From Saprospiraceae bacterium (lineage in GTDB: Bacteria; Bacteroidota; Bacteroidia; Chitinophagales; Saprospiraceae): DNA of 64,000 nt. The first letter of the stretch is position 1. Each line of letters opens with the position of its first letter. The notes under the pieces are model-generated. The model did no database searches and was not told the origin of the DNA. It worked only from the letters and a program-made list of their open reading frames with translations. Made by a program: the position numbers and the translations under genes. Location: contig JAIPBL010000011.1 in NCBI GenBank assembly GCA_021739645.1, positions 31,566-95,565 of the forward strand. Direction: 5' to 3'. Shown piece after piece: positions 8,053 through 15,582 of this stretch.

Positions 8053-8090
8053 AAAAAAGACCGCCAAGCTGCCGTTCACAGCTGGCGGTC
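8053..8090 (-). terminator. Probable terminator of the glucosaminidase gene
   Basis: On the minus strand GACCGCCAGCTG (8090-8079) folds with CAGCTTGGCGGTC (8071-8059) with one bulge, followed by TTTTTTAC. It lies about 180 nt beyond the stop at 8271, so readthrough across the GGTTTCAGG repeat would be needed. Confidence 0.6.
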
Positions 8091-8105
8091 GCACCCAGAA
8101 CATAC

Positions 8106-8246
8106 ATGAGAAAACTACTAAATATTGTGGTGATTTGGGGCTGGTTAATTGGGGCAATCATAGGGAGAGCGGTACAGTCGGGTGATGAGCGGTTCATGGT
8201 TTCAGGGGGTTTCAGGTTTCAGGGAGGGCCGCAGCATGAAACCTGA
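8106..8246 (+). CDS. Possible 46-residue small membrane protein
   Basis: ATG at 8106 opens a 46-codon frame whose first half (MRKLLNIVVIWGWLIGAIIG) would make one membrane helix with a positively charged start. The last third (MVSGGFRFQGGPQHET) is translated from the GGTTTCAGG repeat and is not credible as conserved protein. No promoter box or ribosome-binding site is visible. It could be a true small gene whose 3' end was overwritten by the repeat, or chance. Confidence 0.25.
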   Translation: MRKLLNIVVIWGWLIGAIIGRAVQSGDERFMVSGGFRFQGGPQHET

Positions 8247-8267
8247 AACCCAATGAAACCTGAAACC
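8198..8267. repeat. GGTTTCAGG inverted repeat
   Basis: GGGTTTCAGGTTTCA (8207-8221) is the exact complement of 8237-8251, and GGTTTCAG (8198-8205) pairs with CTGAAACC (8260-8267). The arms are reiterations of TTTCAGG. The element begins 3 nt after the stop of the minus-strand gene at 8271. Confidence 0.9.
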
Positions 8268-8270
8268 GTT

Positions 8271-9164
8271 CTAGTCCAGTTCGTCGAGGTGGTACTTCTC
8301 GATAAGTTCAATCAAAGTTTTATCATAGTGGCCAGCCGTGGCATAGCCCAGTTTTTTGAGACCCTTGGCCCACGCTTCATAATCGTCGCCATATTTCAAC
8401 AGCGACTTGTATTTTCCACTCACAATCATTTTGCTGTGTCCCCGCCAGCTTTCCCACGGGCTGCCATACTTCCTGAAAAAATCCTTGTGGCTGTCGTCGC
8501 CAAAGTTGGAGCAGTGACCCTTTGAACAAGTCCGACTGAAGCATTTTACCCCAAAATGGTTGTTGTTTTTCTTCGACAATTGGCTGCTGCCAGCATTGGT
8601 TTCCAAAATGCCTTGCGCCATTTTAATGCTGGCAGGGATGCCGTAGCGCTTCGACTCCTCCAAGGCCAAATCCTTGAAGCGGCGGATATACGCCTTCGTG
8701 CGCTTTACCTCAGCATCATCGCCCGGCTCATCGGCGAAGTAGTCTTTGCTTTCGAAAATGGAAGCAATACCGCCCCACGGGGACATTTTCTTGGTCGATT
8801 TTGGCTCCTCGTAAGCAACGGTTTCGGCAACGGGCCTGCCTCCCATATCGGCCCGCTGCCGTGCGCCCATGCCCATCTCCAAGCTCGCATCCTTGCGGAA
8901 AACGAAGAAGGCAAAAGCACCCAGAATGGCCACTTTGGCAACCGGCACCCGCATGGCACTCGGCGCCACGGCCGTTTTTTTGTAAAACTGGTATTTCCCA
9001 ATCACGAACAAGCGCTCGATGACTAGCGCCAAGCGGCGCAGCACCCAAACAGCCATCGCACCCGGCGAAAACGGTTGGTGGTTGCTGTAAGTAATGCCGC
9101 CATCACTGCTGTAACGGGCATGACCGTAGTCGGAATCGAAACTTTTTTGTTGGTAAGTACGCAT
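8271..9164 (-). CDS. Membrane-anchored glucosaminidase (GH73-like peptidoglycan hydrolase)
   Basis: A 297-residue protein. A basic N-terminal region is followed by one membrane segment (about residues 73-89, VPVAKVAILGAFAFFVF). The C-terminal half is a glucosaminidase domain: YGIPASIKMAQGILETNAG with the expected catalytic Glu188, then NNNHFGVKCF, the F-R-K-Y/PWESWRGHS block and a YKSLLKYGDDYEAWAKGLKKLGYAT tail typical of FlgJ/LytD-type enzymes. It should cleave glycan strands in the periplasm. It is divergent from the S24 repressor, with a shared upstream region. GH73 membership is confident, the exact role is not. Confidence 0.9.
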   Translation of the reverse strand: MRTYQQKSFDSDYGHARYSSDGGITYSNHQPFSPGAMAVWVLRRLALVIERLFVIGKYQFYKKTAVAPSAMRVPVAKVAILGAFAFFVFRKDASLEMGMGARQRADMGGRPVAETVAYEEPKSTKKMSPWGGIASIFESKDYFADEPGDDAEVKRTKAYIRRFKDLALEESKRYGIPASIKMAQGILETNAGSSQLSKKNNNHFGVKCFSRTCSKGHCSNFGDDSHKDFFRKYGSPWESWRGHSKMIVSGKYKSLLKYGDDYEAWAKGLKKLGYATAGHYDKTLIELIEKYHLDELD

Positions 9165-9246
9165 GGCTAAGTTGTTTTTTGAAAACTATTTGTATCTTGC
9201 GAGCCTTCTTCTTGCATGTTTCTGTTGCTTACGCAATCTGATGGTG

Positions 9247-9300
9247 CAAATGTAAACATAAAATGTTTTTTATTCCAAACATTTTTAAAACATTTTTAAA
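9247..9300. promoter_or_regulatory. Divergent promoter/operator region of the glucosaminidase and S24 repressor genes
   Basis: Toward the glucosaminidase there is TTTG (9279-9276) then TACATTTG (9254-9247), 21 nt apart, a good -33/-7 promoter. Overlapping it are two head-to-tail copies of AAACATTTTTA (9277-9287 and 9288-9298, an 11-bp period, one DNA turn) and an opposed AAAATGTTTTT (9260-9270). The placement suits an operator for the adjacent HTH regulator; that link is inference. Confidence 0.55.
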
Positions 9301-9316
9301 ATTATTTTCATAACTC

Positions 9317-10021
9317 ATGGGAATTTTCTCAGAAAACATTGTAAATCAACGCTTTAGACAAGTGTTTGAGGAACTGAAAAAAAACAATTTAATTAAGGGC
9401 AAGTCCGACATTGCGAAGCAACTCGGCACCTACAACCACGTCGTGAACAGCATTCTCAAAGGAGACCGCAACATCACTGTCGAGCAATTACACAAATTGT
9501 TTGAAATCTACGGCATTGACGCCAACTACGTGTTTGGCTTCACCAACCAGATGTTCAAGCGGCAAACGGACACCGCCATCCCCGTCCGCTCCCTCGACGA
9601 CAGGCAGTTCGGTGGCCGCCTCAACATCACCCTCGTGCCCAACCGGGCCATGGCCGGCTACGCCCTCGAACACGCTGACAACAGCTACCTCGCCGACCTG
9701 CCAAAGTTCTCCATCCCCAACCTCGAAGGCAACCTCATCGCCTTCGAAATCACCGGGGACAGCATGTACCCGACCATCACCAACGGCGACATCGTCGTCT
9801 GCGAACCCCTCGAACGGGGCGACCCCATGCGGGACAACAACGTCTATGTCGTCGTGACGGACGTCGTTGTGGCCAAGCGAGTGCAGCAGCTCCGGGACGG
9901 CAACCAGCTCCGCCTCATCTCCGACAACAGCAACGTGTACAAACCCTACGAAGTGGACCTCGAAGACATCCGGCAGGTGCTGCGGGTGAAGTGCAGGTTG
10001 ACTACCTACGCAATTAGCTGA
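9317..10021 (+). CDS. XRE-type repressor with S24 (LexA-like) peptidase domain
   Basis: A 234-residue regulator. Residues 10-75 form a helix-turn-helix (KSDIAKQLGTYNHVVNSILKG as the recognition region). The C-terminal S24 domain has the serine in GDSMYP (Ser149) and the lysine in VVVAKRV (Lys187), so the catalytic dyad is intact. A likely self-cleavage bond is Ala113-Gly114 in NRAMAGYA. Such proteins act like phage CI or LexA repressors and are inactivated by RecA-stimulated cleavage. No phage genes are nearby. The operator-like repeats just upstream suggest autoregulation and control of the glucosaminidase. Confidence 0.88.
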   Translation: MGIFSENIVNQRFRQVFEELKKNNLIKGKSDIAKQLGTYNHVVNSILKGDRNITVEQLHKLFEIYGIDANYVFGFTNQMFKRQTDTAIPVRSLDDRQFGGRLNITLVPNRAMAGYALEHADNSYLADLPKFSIPNLEGNLIAFEITGDSMYPTITNGDIVVCEPLERGDPMRDNNVYVVVTDVVVAKRVQQLRDGNQLRLISDNSNVYKPYEVDLEDIRQVLRVKCRLTTYAIS

Positions 10022-10023
10022 AC

Positions 10024-11454
10024 ATGGAAATTGGAAATTGGAAATTAGGGAATTGGGGAATTGGGCATGGAACACAATTCCCCAATTCCCCAATTCCCCA
10101 ATTTCTAGGCTATTCAACTTGGCTCGTTTTATTCACCCTGTCCTTAGTTTTCTACCAGGAGCGGGCCTTCTTCATGGACGCTGGGTTCCAGCTTTTCAAC
10201 CTCATCAACGAGCAAAAAATACAGGTTTACCACTACCGTTTCGTGACCGCCGTGCCGCAAGTCGTACCTTTTTTTTTGATGAAAATGGGCGCACCGCTCT
10301 GGGCGCTGGCCATGGGGTTTTCGGCGTCGTACCTCCTTTTTTACTTCGCAATTTGGCACCTGCTCGTGCGCTACCTGCGCTGCGATGCCCTCGGCTGGGT
10401 GCTGCTTTCGCTGATGGTGCTGATAACTTTCGACGGGTTTTACCATATCCAAAGCGAGTTCAATTTAGGGCTGGCGCTGCTGTTGTTAGCTTTCGGTGTG
10501 GTGCTGCGCAATCCCCGATTGGACACCGCCTGGCAGTGGGTGGCACTGCTGCTACTAATCGCCACGATTGGCTTTTCGCATAAATTGAGCATCATTTTCA
10601 CCGTGTTTTTGTGGGTGTTTTTTTGGTTGGGAAAAAAGGAACTGCGTCACTGGCGGTACGTGCTGCTGCTTGGTATTTTCATATTGGCGACAGCCATCAA
10701 GTCAGCCTTTTTCACCAACTGGTACGAGGCCGCCAAGCAAGCCGAATTCGCCACCAACCTCCAGCACTACTTCCCGAAGCTCTGGGACATCCCCTCCAAC
10801 GCCATCTTCCTCGAACGTTGTCTGAAATACTACTATCTGTTGCCGCTGCTGCTCGGCGTGGTGAGCATTTTTTACCTTCGGAAAAAGCAATGGCTACGGC
10901 TGGGATTAGTCTGGTCATTCTCGCTCGGCTACCTGTTGCTGTACAACATCGCCGACCCACAGGCGCAGTACCGGTTTTATTCGGAAGTGTCCTACCTGCC
11001 GCTGAGCATCTTCGTGGCGGTGCCTTTTTTCTTTGATGTGCTGGGAAATTTCGATGCAAAAAACAAGCGGTGGCTACCATACGTCATCGCCGCCGTGCTA
11101 CTCCTCCGCCTCGCCACCATCGCTTGGAACCACCGCACCGTTGGCAACCAGTTCGGTTGGATTCAGCAGCAGCTCGACCGACCAGGCAACCGCTTTTTCC
11201 TCCAAAAAGACCAAGTGCCGATGGATACCGTGCTGATGGAATGGGGGGTGCCTTTCAGCGCCATGCACCTCTCCGCCCTCGAAAGTCCCGACTCCGCCGA
11301 GACGCTGCTCATCCTGCCTGATTTCCAGTGGTTCGACGACAAAATGGGGCGGGAGGATGTGTTTTTTTCGCCGTTTCACAAGGCGTTGGAAAAGATGGAT
11401 TTAAACGAAAACTACTATCGGCTCAAACCGGGCAGGTATGAATTCATAAAATGA
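10024..11454 (+). CDS. Polytopic membrane protein, N-terminus encoded by a repeat
   Basis: A 476-residue protein with roughly ten hydrophobic segments (for example LGILAVVLLLRLA-type stretches and SFSLGYLLLYNIAD), ending MDLNENYYRLKPGRYEFIK. The topology resembles GT39/ArnT-like or DUF6056-like membrane proteins, but I see no convincing catalytic motif, so no function is assigned. The only in-frame start that keeps the first membrane segment is ATG 10024, 3 nt after the repressor stop. The first 27 residues (MEIGNWKLGNWGIGHGTQFP and on) are the translation of an AATTGGGG inverted repeat. The next ATG (10174) would remove the first helix. A relic of a paralogue's C-terminus lies at 17097-17178. 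Confidence 0.75.
   Translation: MEIGNWKLGNWGIGHGTQFPNSPIPQFLGYSTWLVLFTLSLVFYQERAFFMDAGFQLFNLINEQKIQVYHYRFVTAVPQVVPFFLMKMGAPLWALAMGFSASYLLFYFAIWHLLVRYLRCDALGWVLLSLMVLITFDGFYHIQSEFNLGLALLLLAFGVVLRNPRLDTAWQWVALLLLIATIGFSHKLSIIFTVFLWVFFWLGKKELRHWRYVLLLGIFILATAIKSAFFTNWYEAAKQAEFATNLQHYFPKLWDIPSNAIFLERCLKYYYLLPLLLGVVSIFYLRKKQWLRLGLVWSFSLGYLLLYNIADPQAQYRFYSEVSYLPLSIFVAVPFFFDVLGNFDAKNKRWLPYVIAAVLLLRLATIAWNHRTVGNQFGWIQQQLDRPGNRFFLQKDQVPMDTVLMEWGVPFSAMHLSALESPDSAETLLILPDFQWFDDKMGREDVFFSPFHKALEKMDLNENYYRLKPGRYEFIK
10041..10105. repeat. 25-bp inverted repeat of AATTGGGG words
   Basis: The arm 10041-10065 (GAAATTAGGG plus AATTGGGG words) is complementary to 10081-10105 at 24 of 25 positions. GAAATTG words precede it from 10027. 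It lies just after the S24 repressor stop and inside the 5' end of the following gene. Confidence 0.93.
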
Positions 11455-11479
11455 GGTTTTGCCTCGAAATCCTATTTGC

Positions 11480-11555
11480 CTCCCGCAGATTCCGCAGCTT
11501 TTCGCAAATGAAGCAATGCTAAATTATCTGCGAAAATCTGCGTCATCTGCGGGAG
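11480..11555. repeat. 27-bp imperfect inverted repeat of ATCTGCG words
   Basis: The arm 11480-11506 (CTCCCGCAGATTCCGCAG and on) matches the complement of 11529-11555 at 24 of 27 positions with a 22-nt loop. It fills the spacer between the convergent genes ending at 11454 and 11561. No T-run follows on either side. Confidence 0.9.
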
Positions 11556-11560
11556 AAAAA

Positions 11561-13156
11561 TCACAGCATCCCAATCCCCGCCAGTTCCGCATCGCTCACG
11601 TTTTTCAGTTTGCGGTTCACGGCATCCCATTCCACCCGCTTGCCAGTGCGGAAGGAGACGGACGCCATGTGCGCCGAAATCGCCTCCTGGAACCCTTCCT
11701 CCAAGCCGCAACTGACCTTGTGGCCATTCCGGATGGCGCTCAACCACTCTCGCAGGTGAAGGAAGGTCGAATCCACCCGCTTGCCGTCCCGGTAGGTGTA
11801 CATCAAGCCCTTGTTGGCGAAATATTTGGCCGTCGCCCCGGTCACCGCATCCACGCCCTTGGCCCTTGGGTCGTAGGCGTACATCGGCACTTCGAGGTTG
11901 ACGATGCCCTTTTCAATAAAGTCTTTGTAGCGGGTTGACTGCGGGTCGGCATGGATGACCAATTGCTCGCCAAGCTCCAGCGTGGCGTCGTGGCCCATGA
12001 GCAGCGTGCCTCGGTCGTACTGGTTGCCGAGGGTGGCGCTGTAAACGAAGGTCATTCCTTTTTCCTTGCCCGCTTCTTGCGTGGCGCCCATCGTGAAATC
12101 GGGGTACTCCATCACCACTTGGAAAACGTCTGGAACATCACGCCCGTCACGGTGGGTGTAGATGCCGCCGGAGGCGTTGCAACTGGCAGGTATGCCCATA
12201 TCCAGTACGCAATTGATGCGGTCATAGTCGTGGGTGAGCAGGTCGCCGGAGAGGCCGGTACCGTAGGCCCACCATTTGCGCCAGCGAAAATAATGCTCGG
12301 CGTTGAACGGGATTTTGGGCGCATTGCCGAGGAAGAGGTCCCAGTCAATCGTCTGCGGGTTGCCCTTTTCGTGGATTTCCCACTGCCAGGCACCGTTGTC
12401 GTCGTTGCGGTTGGTGTTGGTCTGGACGAGGTTGATGTGGCCGAGCACTTTTTTCTTCACCAACTCCCGTGCGGTGAGAAAGCTCGCCGTTTGGCGGTGT
12501 TGGTGGCCCAATTGGAAGACGAGGCCGGATGTTTTCACGGCATCGTACAGTTCAACGGTTTCCTGGACCTTGTGGGTCATGCATTTTTCGACATACACGT
12601 GCTTGCCCGCCTGCACGGCAGCAATGACCATCGGTGCATGTAGGTGGTCGGGCGTGGCGATGACCACGGCGTCGAGGTCTGGGTCTTCGAGCATCTTGCG
12701 ATAGTCACGGTACTGCTTGGGCTTGAGGCCGTCCTTGCTGCCTGCGGCAACGCCCATTTCGCCCCGCACGTCGAAGGCGTCGCAAACTGCCGTGAGCTGC
12801 ACGTTCAGGTTTTCCTGTTCGAGGTAGTCCTTCAGGCGGGTGTCCTTTGGGTCTTTGGCGGCGTTCTCCTTCATCTCGGCCAGCCATTTCGGGCTTGCGA
12901 AACCGATAGACCGGATGAGATGTTCGCCCCGCCCACCGTAGCCGATGATGCCCACCCGCAGCACGTCCCCGTTCATGGAACCGATCGGGTTGGGGGTGGC
13001 AGGTTCGATGTTGAGTTCATCGAGGATTTCCTGCTTGATTTCATCGTCGTGGTCGCTCTTCGCATCGGCGCCAAGCAAAAAAGCGCCAAGCACCGGAATG
13101 GCGGCCAAGCCCTTGATAGCCTCTCGCCGATTGATGTTATATTTTGATTTTGACAT
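11561..13156 (-). CDS. Gfo/Idh/MocA family oxidoreductase with Tat-type signal
   Basis: A 531-residue protein. The N-terminus NINRREAIKGLAAIPVLGAFLLGA is a twin-arginine-type signal, then comes an NAD(P)-binding Rossmann fold with GIIGYGGRG (residues 69-77). VYVEKCMTHKVQE occupies the place of the usual EKP motif, with Cys replacing Pro. The C-terminal Gfo/Idh domain includes DLLTHDYDRINCVLDMGIP. Such secreted dehydrogenases are abundant in Bacteroidota and act on sugars or inositols; the substrate is not predictable. It is downstream of the DoxX gene on the same strand (91-nt gap), probably one unit. Confidence 0.92.
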   Translation of the reverse strand: MSKSKYNINRREAIKGLAAIPVLGAFLLGADAKSDHDDEIKQEILDELNIEPATPNPIGSMNGDVLRVGIIGYGGRGEHLIRSIGFASPKWLAEMKENAAKDPKDTRLKDYLEQENLNVQLTAVCDAFDVRGEMGVAAGSKDGLKPKQYRDYRKMLEDPDLDAVVIATPDHLHAPMVIAAVQAGKHVYVEKCMTHKVQETVELYDAVKTSGLVFQLGHQHRQTASFLTARELVKKKVLGHINLVQTNTNRNDDNGAWQWEIHEKGNPQTIDWDLFLGNAPKIPFNAEHYFRWRKWWAYGTGLSGDLLTHDYDRINCVLDMGIPASCNASGGIYTHRDGRDVPDVFQVVMEYPDFTMGATQEAGKEKGMTFVYSATLGNQYDRGTLLMGHDATLELGEQLVIHADPQSTRYKDFIEKGIVNLEVPMYAYDPRAKGVDAVTGATAKYFANKGLMYTYRDGKRVDSTFLHLREWLSAIRNGHKVSCGLEEGFQEAISAHMASVSFRTGKRVEWDAVNRKLKNVSDAELAGIGML

Positions 13157-13160
13157 TGCT

Positions 13161-13230
13161 GGATTGTTGAATTGTTTGATTGTTAGCGGTGAGTTTAGTT
13201 CAGGTTTTGGGGTTCAGGTTTCAGGCCACG
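13161..13230. repeat. Reiterated words upstream of the oxidoreductase start
   Basis: On the plus strand, GGATTGTTGAATTGTTTGAT (13161-13180) is followed by two GGTTCAGG/GTTTCAGG-like words (13196-13229). On the mRNA sense this gives CAAT-rich, G-poor sequence ending 4 nt before the ATG. There is no complementary arm here. Confidence 0.7.
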
Positions 13231-13247
13231 CCGCCCACCATTTACCG

Positions 13248-13748
13248 TCAGCCGTTCCTCCCCCGCCACTGTTGGATGAGACCGTCCAGCCCTGCCATTT
13301 TCCCGGTGGGGAACACGAGCAGCACGCAGAGGGCGGCTATCTCGATGAGGTTTTTATTTACAAACAGGTAACTGCCTTCGGTGGGCATGGCGTATTTCAC
13401 GCCGATGAGCGCCGGGTGCGAGAGGAAGTATAGCGCCAGCAATAGGATGCCGCCCACGCAGGCGAGGCGGGTGAAGATGCCGAGCAGCAGCCCCAGTCCG
13501 ACGAGGATGAGGCCCCAGACGTTCATGAAGTCCACCACGCCCAGCACGCTGGGATTGGCGGCCATCTTGTAAAACAGGTTGGCGAAAAGCCCTTGCGAGT
13601 CCATCAGGTAGCCACCTGCCGACCAGCCAGGGTTCCAGAGTTTGACGACGCCCTCGTAGAGCAGGTGCCAGCCGATGAGCATCCGCAGGATGACCAAAAG
13701 CCAAGCCTGCGAAGGCGTGTAGGTTGAAATACCGTTGGTTTCGTTCAT
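13248..13748 (-). CDS. DoxX family membrane protein
   Basis: A 166-residue protein with four hydrophobic segments. The family start (QAWLLVILRMLIGWHLLYEGVVKL), the GLILVGLGLLLGIFTRLA segment and a C-terminal helix are typical of DoxX/DoxD-like quinone-associated membrane proteins. The frame is open upstream to 13832, but ATG 13748 (MNETNGISTYTPSQ) is the sensible start. It lies directly upstream of the oxidoreductase on the same strand, so the two may work together; this is inferred from position only. Confidence 0.88.
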   Translation of the reverse strand: MNETNGISTYTPSQAWLLVILRMLIGWHLLYEGVVKLWNPGWSAGGYLMDSQGLFANLFYKMAANPSVLGVVDFMNVWGLILVGLGLLLGIFTRLACVGGILLLALYFLSHPALIGVKYAMPTEGSYLFVNKNLIEIAALCVLLVFPTGKMAGLDGLIQQWRGRNG

Positions 13749-13940
13749 TGCTTGATTGTTTAGATGAAGAGGAATATGCGAATATACGGCAAGTTCGATA
13801 CGGTGGTGCGGTCGGTTGCTGCTTTTCGTCACAGGATAAAATGATATTCGTCAATTGGGGGCGGGGAGGTTTGGATGGGTGGTGGCGAGCGGGAATGGGT
13901 AGAACAATATTTGGATGGTTGGGCTACTTTTTGAGTGGGA

Positions 13941-13968
13941 TTGTAAAAGTTTAAAAACGCTATATTTG
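13941..13968 (+). promoter_or_regulatory. Promoter of the TIR-FGE gene
   Basis: TTG (13941-13943) and TATATTTG (13961-13968) are 17 nt apart. The leader to the ATG at 13996 is A/C-rich (AACAACGAACAACC). Confidence 0.7.
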
Positions 13969-13995
13969 CCCGGAACAACGAACAACCAAGAATTT

Positions 13996-15318
13996 ATGCC
14001 CATTCTTCCCAAAATCTTCATCGCCTACGCCCGAGAAGATGCCCACCTCCTCGAAAAGCTCCGTAAACCGCTCAACGTTTTGCGCCGCAATGGGCATTGC
14101 GATATTTTCTTTGATGGCGAGATAGTTCCCGGCGAGCGCTGGGACAAGAGGCTCAAGGATGAACTTCACCAAGCAGATATTTATATTCTGCTGGTAACTG
14201 ACGATTTCCTTGACAGCGACTATATCAATGACGTGGAACTGCCCAAGGCGCTCGATAAGGAAAAGGAAGGCAAGGCCAAAGTGGTGCCTATCATACTGCG
14301 CCCCTGTATGTGGCAATACACCCTACTCAAAGAATTTCAAGTGGTACTTTACGAGGGGAAGCCAATCGAGCCATCTGGCGGCTATGTACATGCCGTGGAG
14401 CAAGTAGCAAGGGTCATAGAAGGGCGAAACGAGACCCTCCGCCTTGAACGGGAAGCCTCCGAGCGCCGTCTCGAAGAAGCCCGTCAAAAGGCCAAAGCGG
14501 ATTTAATACAGAACCAGACCGTAAAATTTGTCCCCGACCCAGAAAAATTAAAAGCCGTAATGAGTAAGTTCGAAAAATTTAAGCGAAAAGACCAGCAACA
14601 AAAGAGAGATGATGGACAATTATTCATCCATTCCCTTAACCCCTTCCACGACCTCATGTTACCCATCAAAGGCGGCACCTTCAAAATGGGCGACGAACAC
14701 GGAGAACTCAAAGCCAACTGCCGCCTTATACACGAAGTTACCATCAAGGATTTCCAATTCTGCAAGCATCCCGTCACACAGGTCCAATGGCGAGCAGTCA
14801 TGGGCAGTGACCCGCAGAAGCTGCACTTCAAAGACTGCGACGACTGCCCAGTGGAAAGTGTAAGTTGGAACGACGTGCAGGAGTTTATCGAAAAACTCAA
14901 CGAAAAAACAGGAGAAAAGTACCGGCTGCCTACCGAAGCCGAGTGGGAATTTGCCGCCCGTGGTGGCAACCAAAGCAAAAAATACAAGTTTTCAGGCAGC
15001 AACAAACTGGATGAAGTGGCATGGCACTCCGGTAATTCCGGTAGCAAAACACAGCCTGTTGTGGAAAGAAAAGCCAACGAATTGGGCCTCTACGACCTAA
15101 CCGGTAACGTATGGGAATGGTGTCAGGATACTTGGCACGACAGTTATCAGGGCGCTCCGACAAATGGCAGCGCTTGGAACTTCAGCGGCGACCAAAACTA
15201 CCGGGTGGTTCGTGGCGGGTCTTGGCATGATGATTCCCGTTACTGCCGCATTGCTAGCCGTAGCAGGTACATTACAGGCGACCGGGACAGCGGTATAGGG
15301 TTCCGCTTGGCCCGGTAA
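13996..15318 (+). CDS. TIR domain fused to an FGE-sulfatase (C-type lectin fold) domain
   Basis: A 440-residue protein. Residues 4-130 are a TIR-type domain (KIFIAYAREDAHLLEKLRK, then DIYILLVTDDFLDSDYI with a Glu shortly after, the position of the NADase glutamate). Residues 140-215 are a charged coiled-coil linker. Residues 225-440 are a formylglycine-generating-enzyme/SUMF-like domain: FKMGDEHGE, KHPVTQVQWRAVMG, CPVESVSWNDVQEFIEKLN, YRLPTEAEWEFAARGG, LTGNVWEWCQD and the tail VVRGGSWHDDSRYC...GIGFRLAR. In bacteria this fold is often a binding domain, and its tail is a known target of diversity-generating retroelements. A defence or sensing role is likely but inferred. Confidence 0.88.
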   Translation: MPILPKIFIAYAREDAHLLEKLRKPLNVLRRNGHCDIFFDGEIVPGERWDKRLKDELHQADIYILLVTDDFLDSDYINDVELPKALDKEKEGKAKVVPIILRPCMWQYTLLKEFQVVLYEGKPIEPSGGYVHAVEQVARVIEGRNETLRLEREASERRLEEARQKAKADLIQNQTVKFVPDPEKLKAVMSKFEKFKRKDQQQKRDDGQLFIHSLNPFHDLMLPIKGGTFKMGDEHGELKANCRLIHEVTIKDFQFCKHPVTQVQWRAVMGSDPQKLHFKDCDDCPVESVSWNDVQEFIEKLNEKTGEKYRLPTEAEWEFAARGGNQSKKYKFSGSNKLDEVAWHSGNSGSKTQPVVERKANELGLYDLTGNVWEWCQDTWHDSYQGAPTNGSAWNFSGDQNYRVVRGGSWHDDSRYCRIASRSRYITGDRDSGIGFRLAR

Positions 15319-15321
15319 CTC

Positions 15322-15400
15322 ACCCTTTGTCGCTTTAACCCTTTTTTTCTTTAGCTTTTAAATTTTTAGGGCGAAGCCCTCGAAAAAAATTTTGCAAAAA
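15322..15400 (+). other. 3' element A with GAA-loop hairpin, downstream of the TIR-FGE gene
   Basis: ACCCTTTGTCGCTTTAACCC starts 3 nt after the stop codon. Then come an AT-rich stretch, the hairpin AGGGC-GAA-GCCCT (15368-15380), CGA and AATTTTGCAAAA. The same order of blocks recurs at 15583-15677 with a different but self-complementary stem. Confidence 0.75.
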
Positions 15401-15426
15401 AGTGAAGCCAAGAATTGTTGAAAAAA

Positions 15427-15434
15427 TACCTTTG
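15427..15434 (+). promoter_or_regulatory. -7 box ahead of the orphan FGE tail
   Basis: TACCTTTG fits the consensus and stands 13 nt before the ATG at 15448. A correctly spaced -33 TTTG is not evident. A matching TATCTTTG follows the second 3' element at 15716. Confidence 0.5.
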
Positions 15435-15447
15435 TAAATAAGGGCGA

Positions 15448-15579
15448 ATGCGTTACCGCCGTGTGTTGCGTGGGGGCTCATGGAACAACGAAGCAACAAG
15501 GCTTCGTCCGGCCAACCGTAACATATTCAACCCGGACTTCAGGTACAACGACTACGGGTTCCGGGTGGCGCAGGACTAA
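15448..15579 (+). pseudogene. Orphan C-terminal segment of an FGE/C-type lectin domain
   Basis: Forty-three codons, from ATG 15448 to TAA 15577-15579, encode RVLRGGSWNNEATRLRPANR followed by a tail ending YGFRVAQD. This is exactly the last part of an FGE-sulfatase domain with nothing upstream. It aligns residue for residue with the tail of the TIR-FGE protein (RGGSW, R, R, GFR), but the DNA has diverged. It may be a decayed gene copy, a translated small protein, or a cassette used for recombination. Many codons at variable positions are AAC or other NNC. It is not an obvious template for the neighbouring gene, because differences are not limited to adenines. Confidence 0.7.
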
Positions 15580-15582
15580 ATA

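Noticed and set aside
8059..8090. Riboswitch upstream of the small ORF
   Set aside because: The structure is a simple hairpin with a T-run on the minus strand, best explained as a terminator for the glucosaminidase gene.
15448..15579. Orphan FGE tail as the DGR template repeat of the TIR-FGE gene
   Set aside because: A template should match the variable region except at adenines. Here many differences are at C, G or T positions (for example AAC versus CAT), so it is not the template for this gene.
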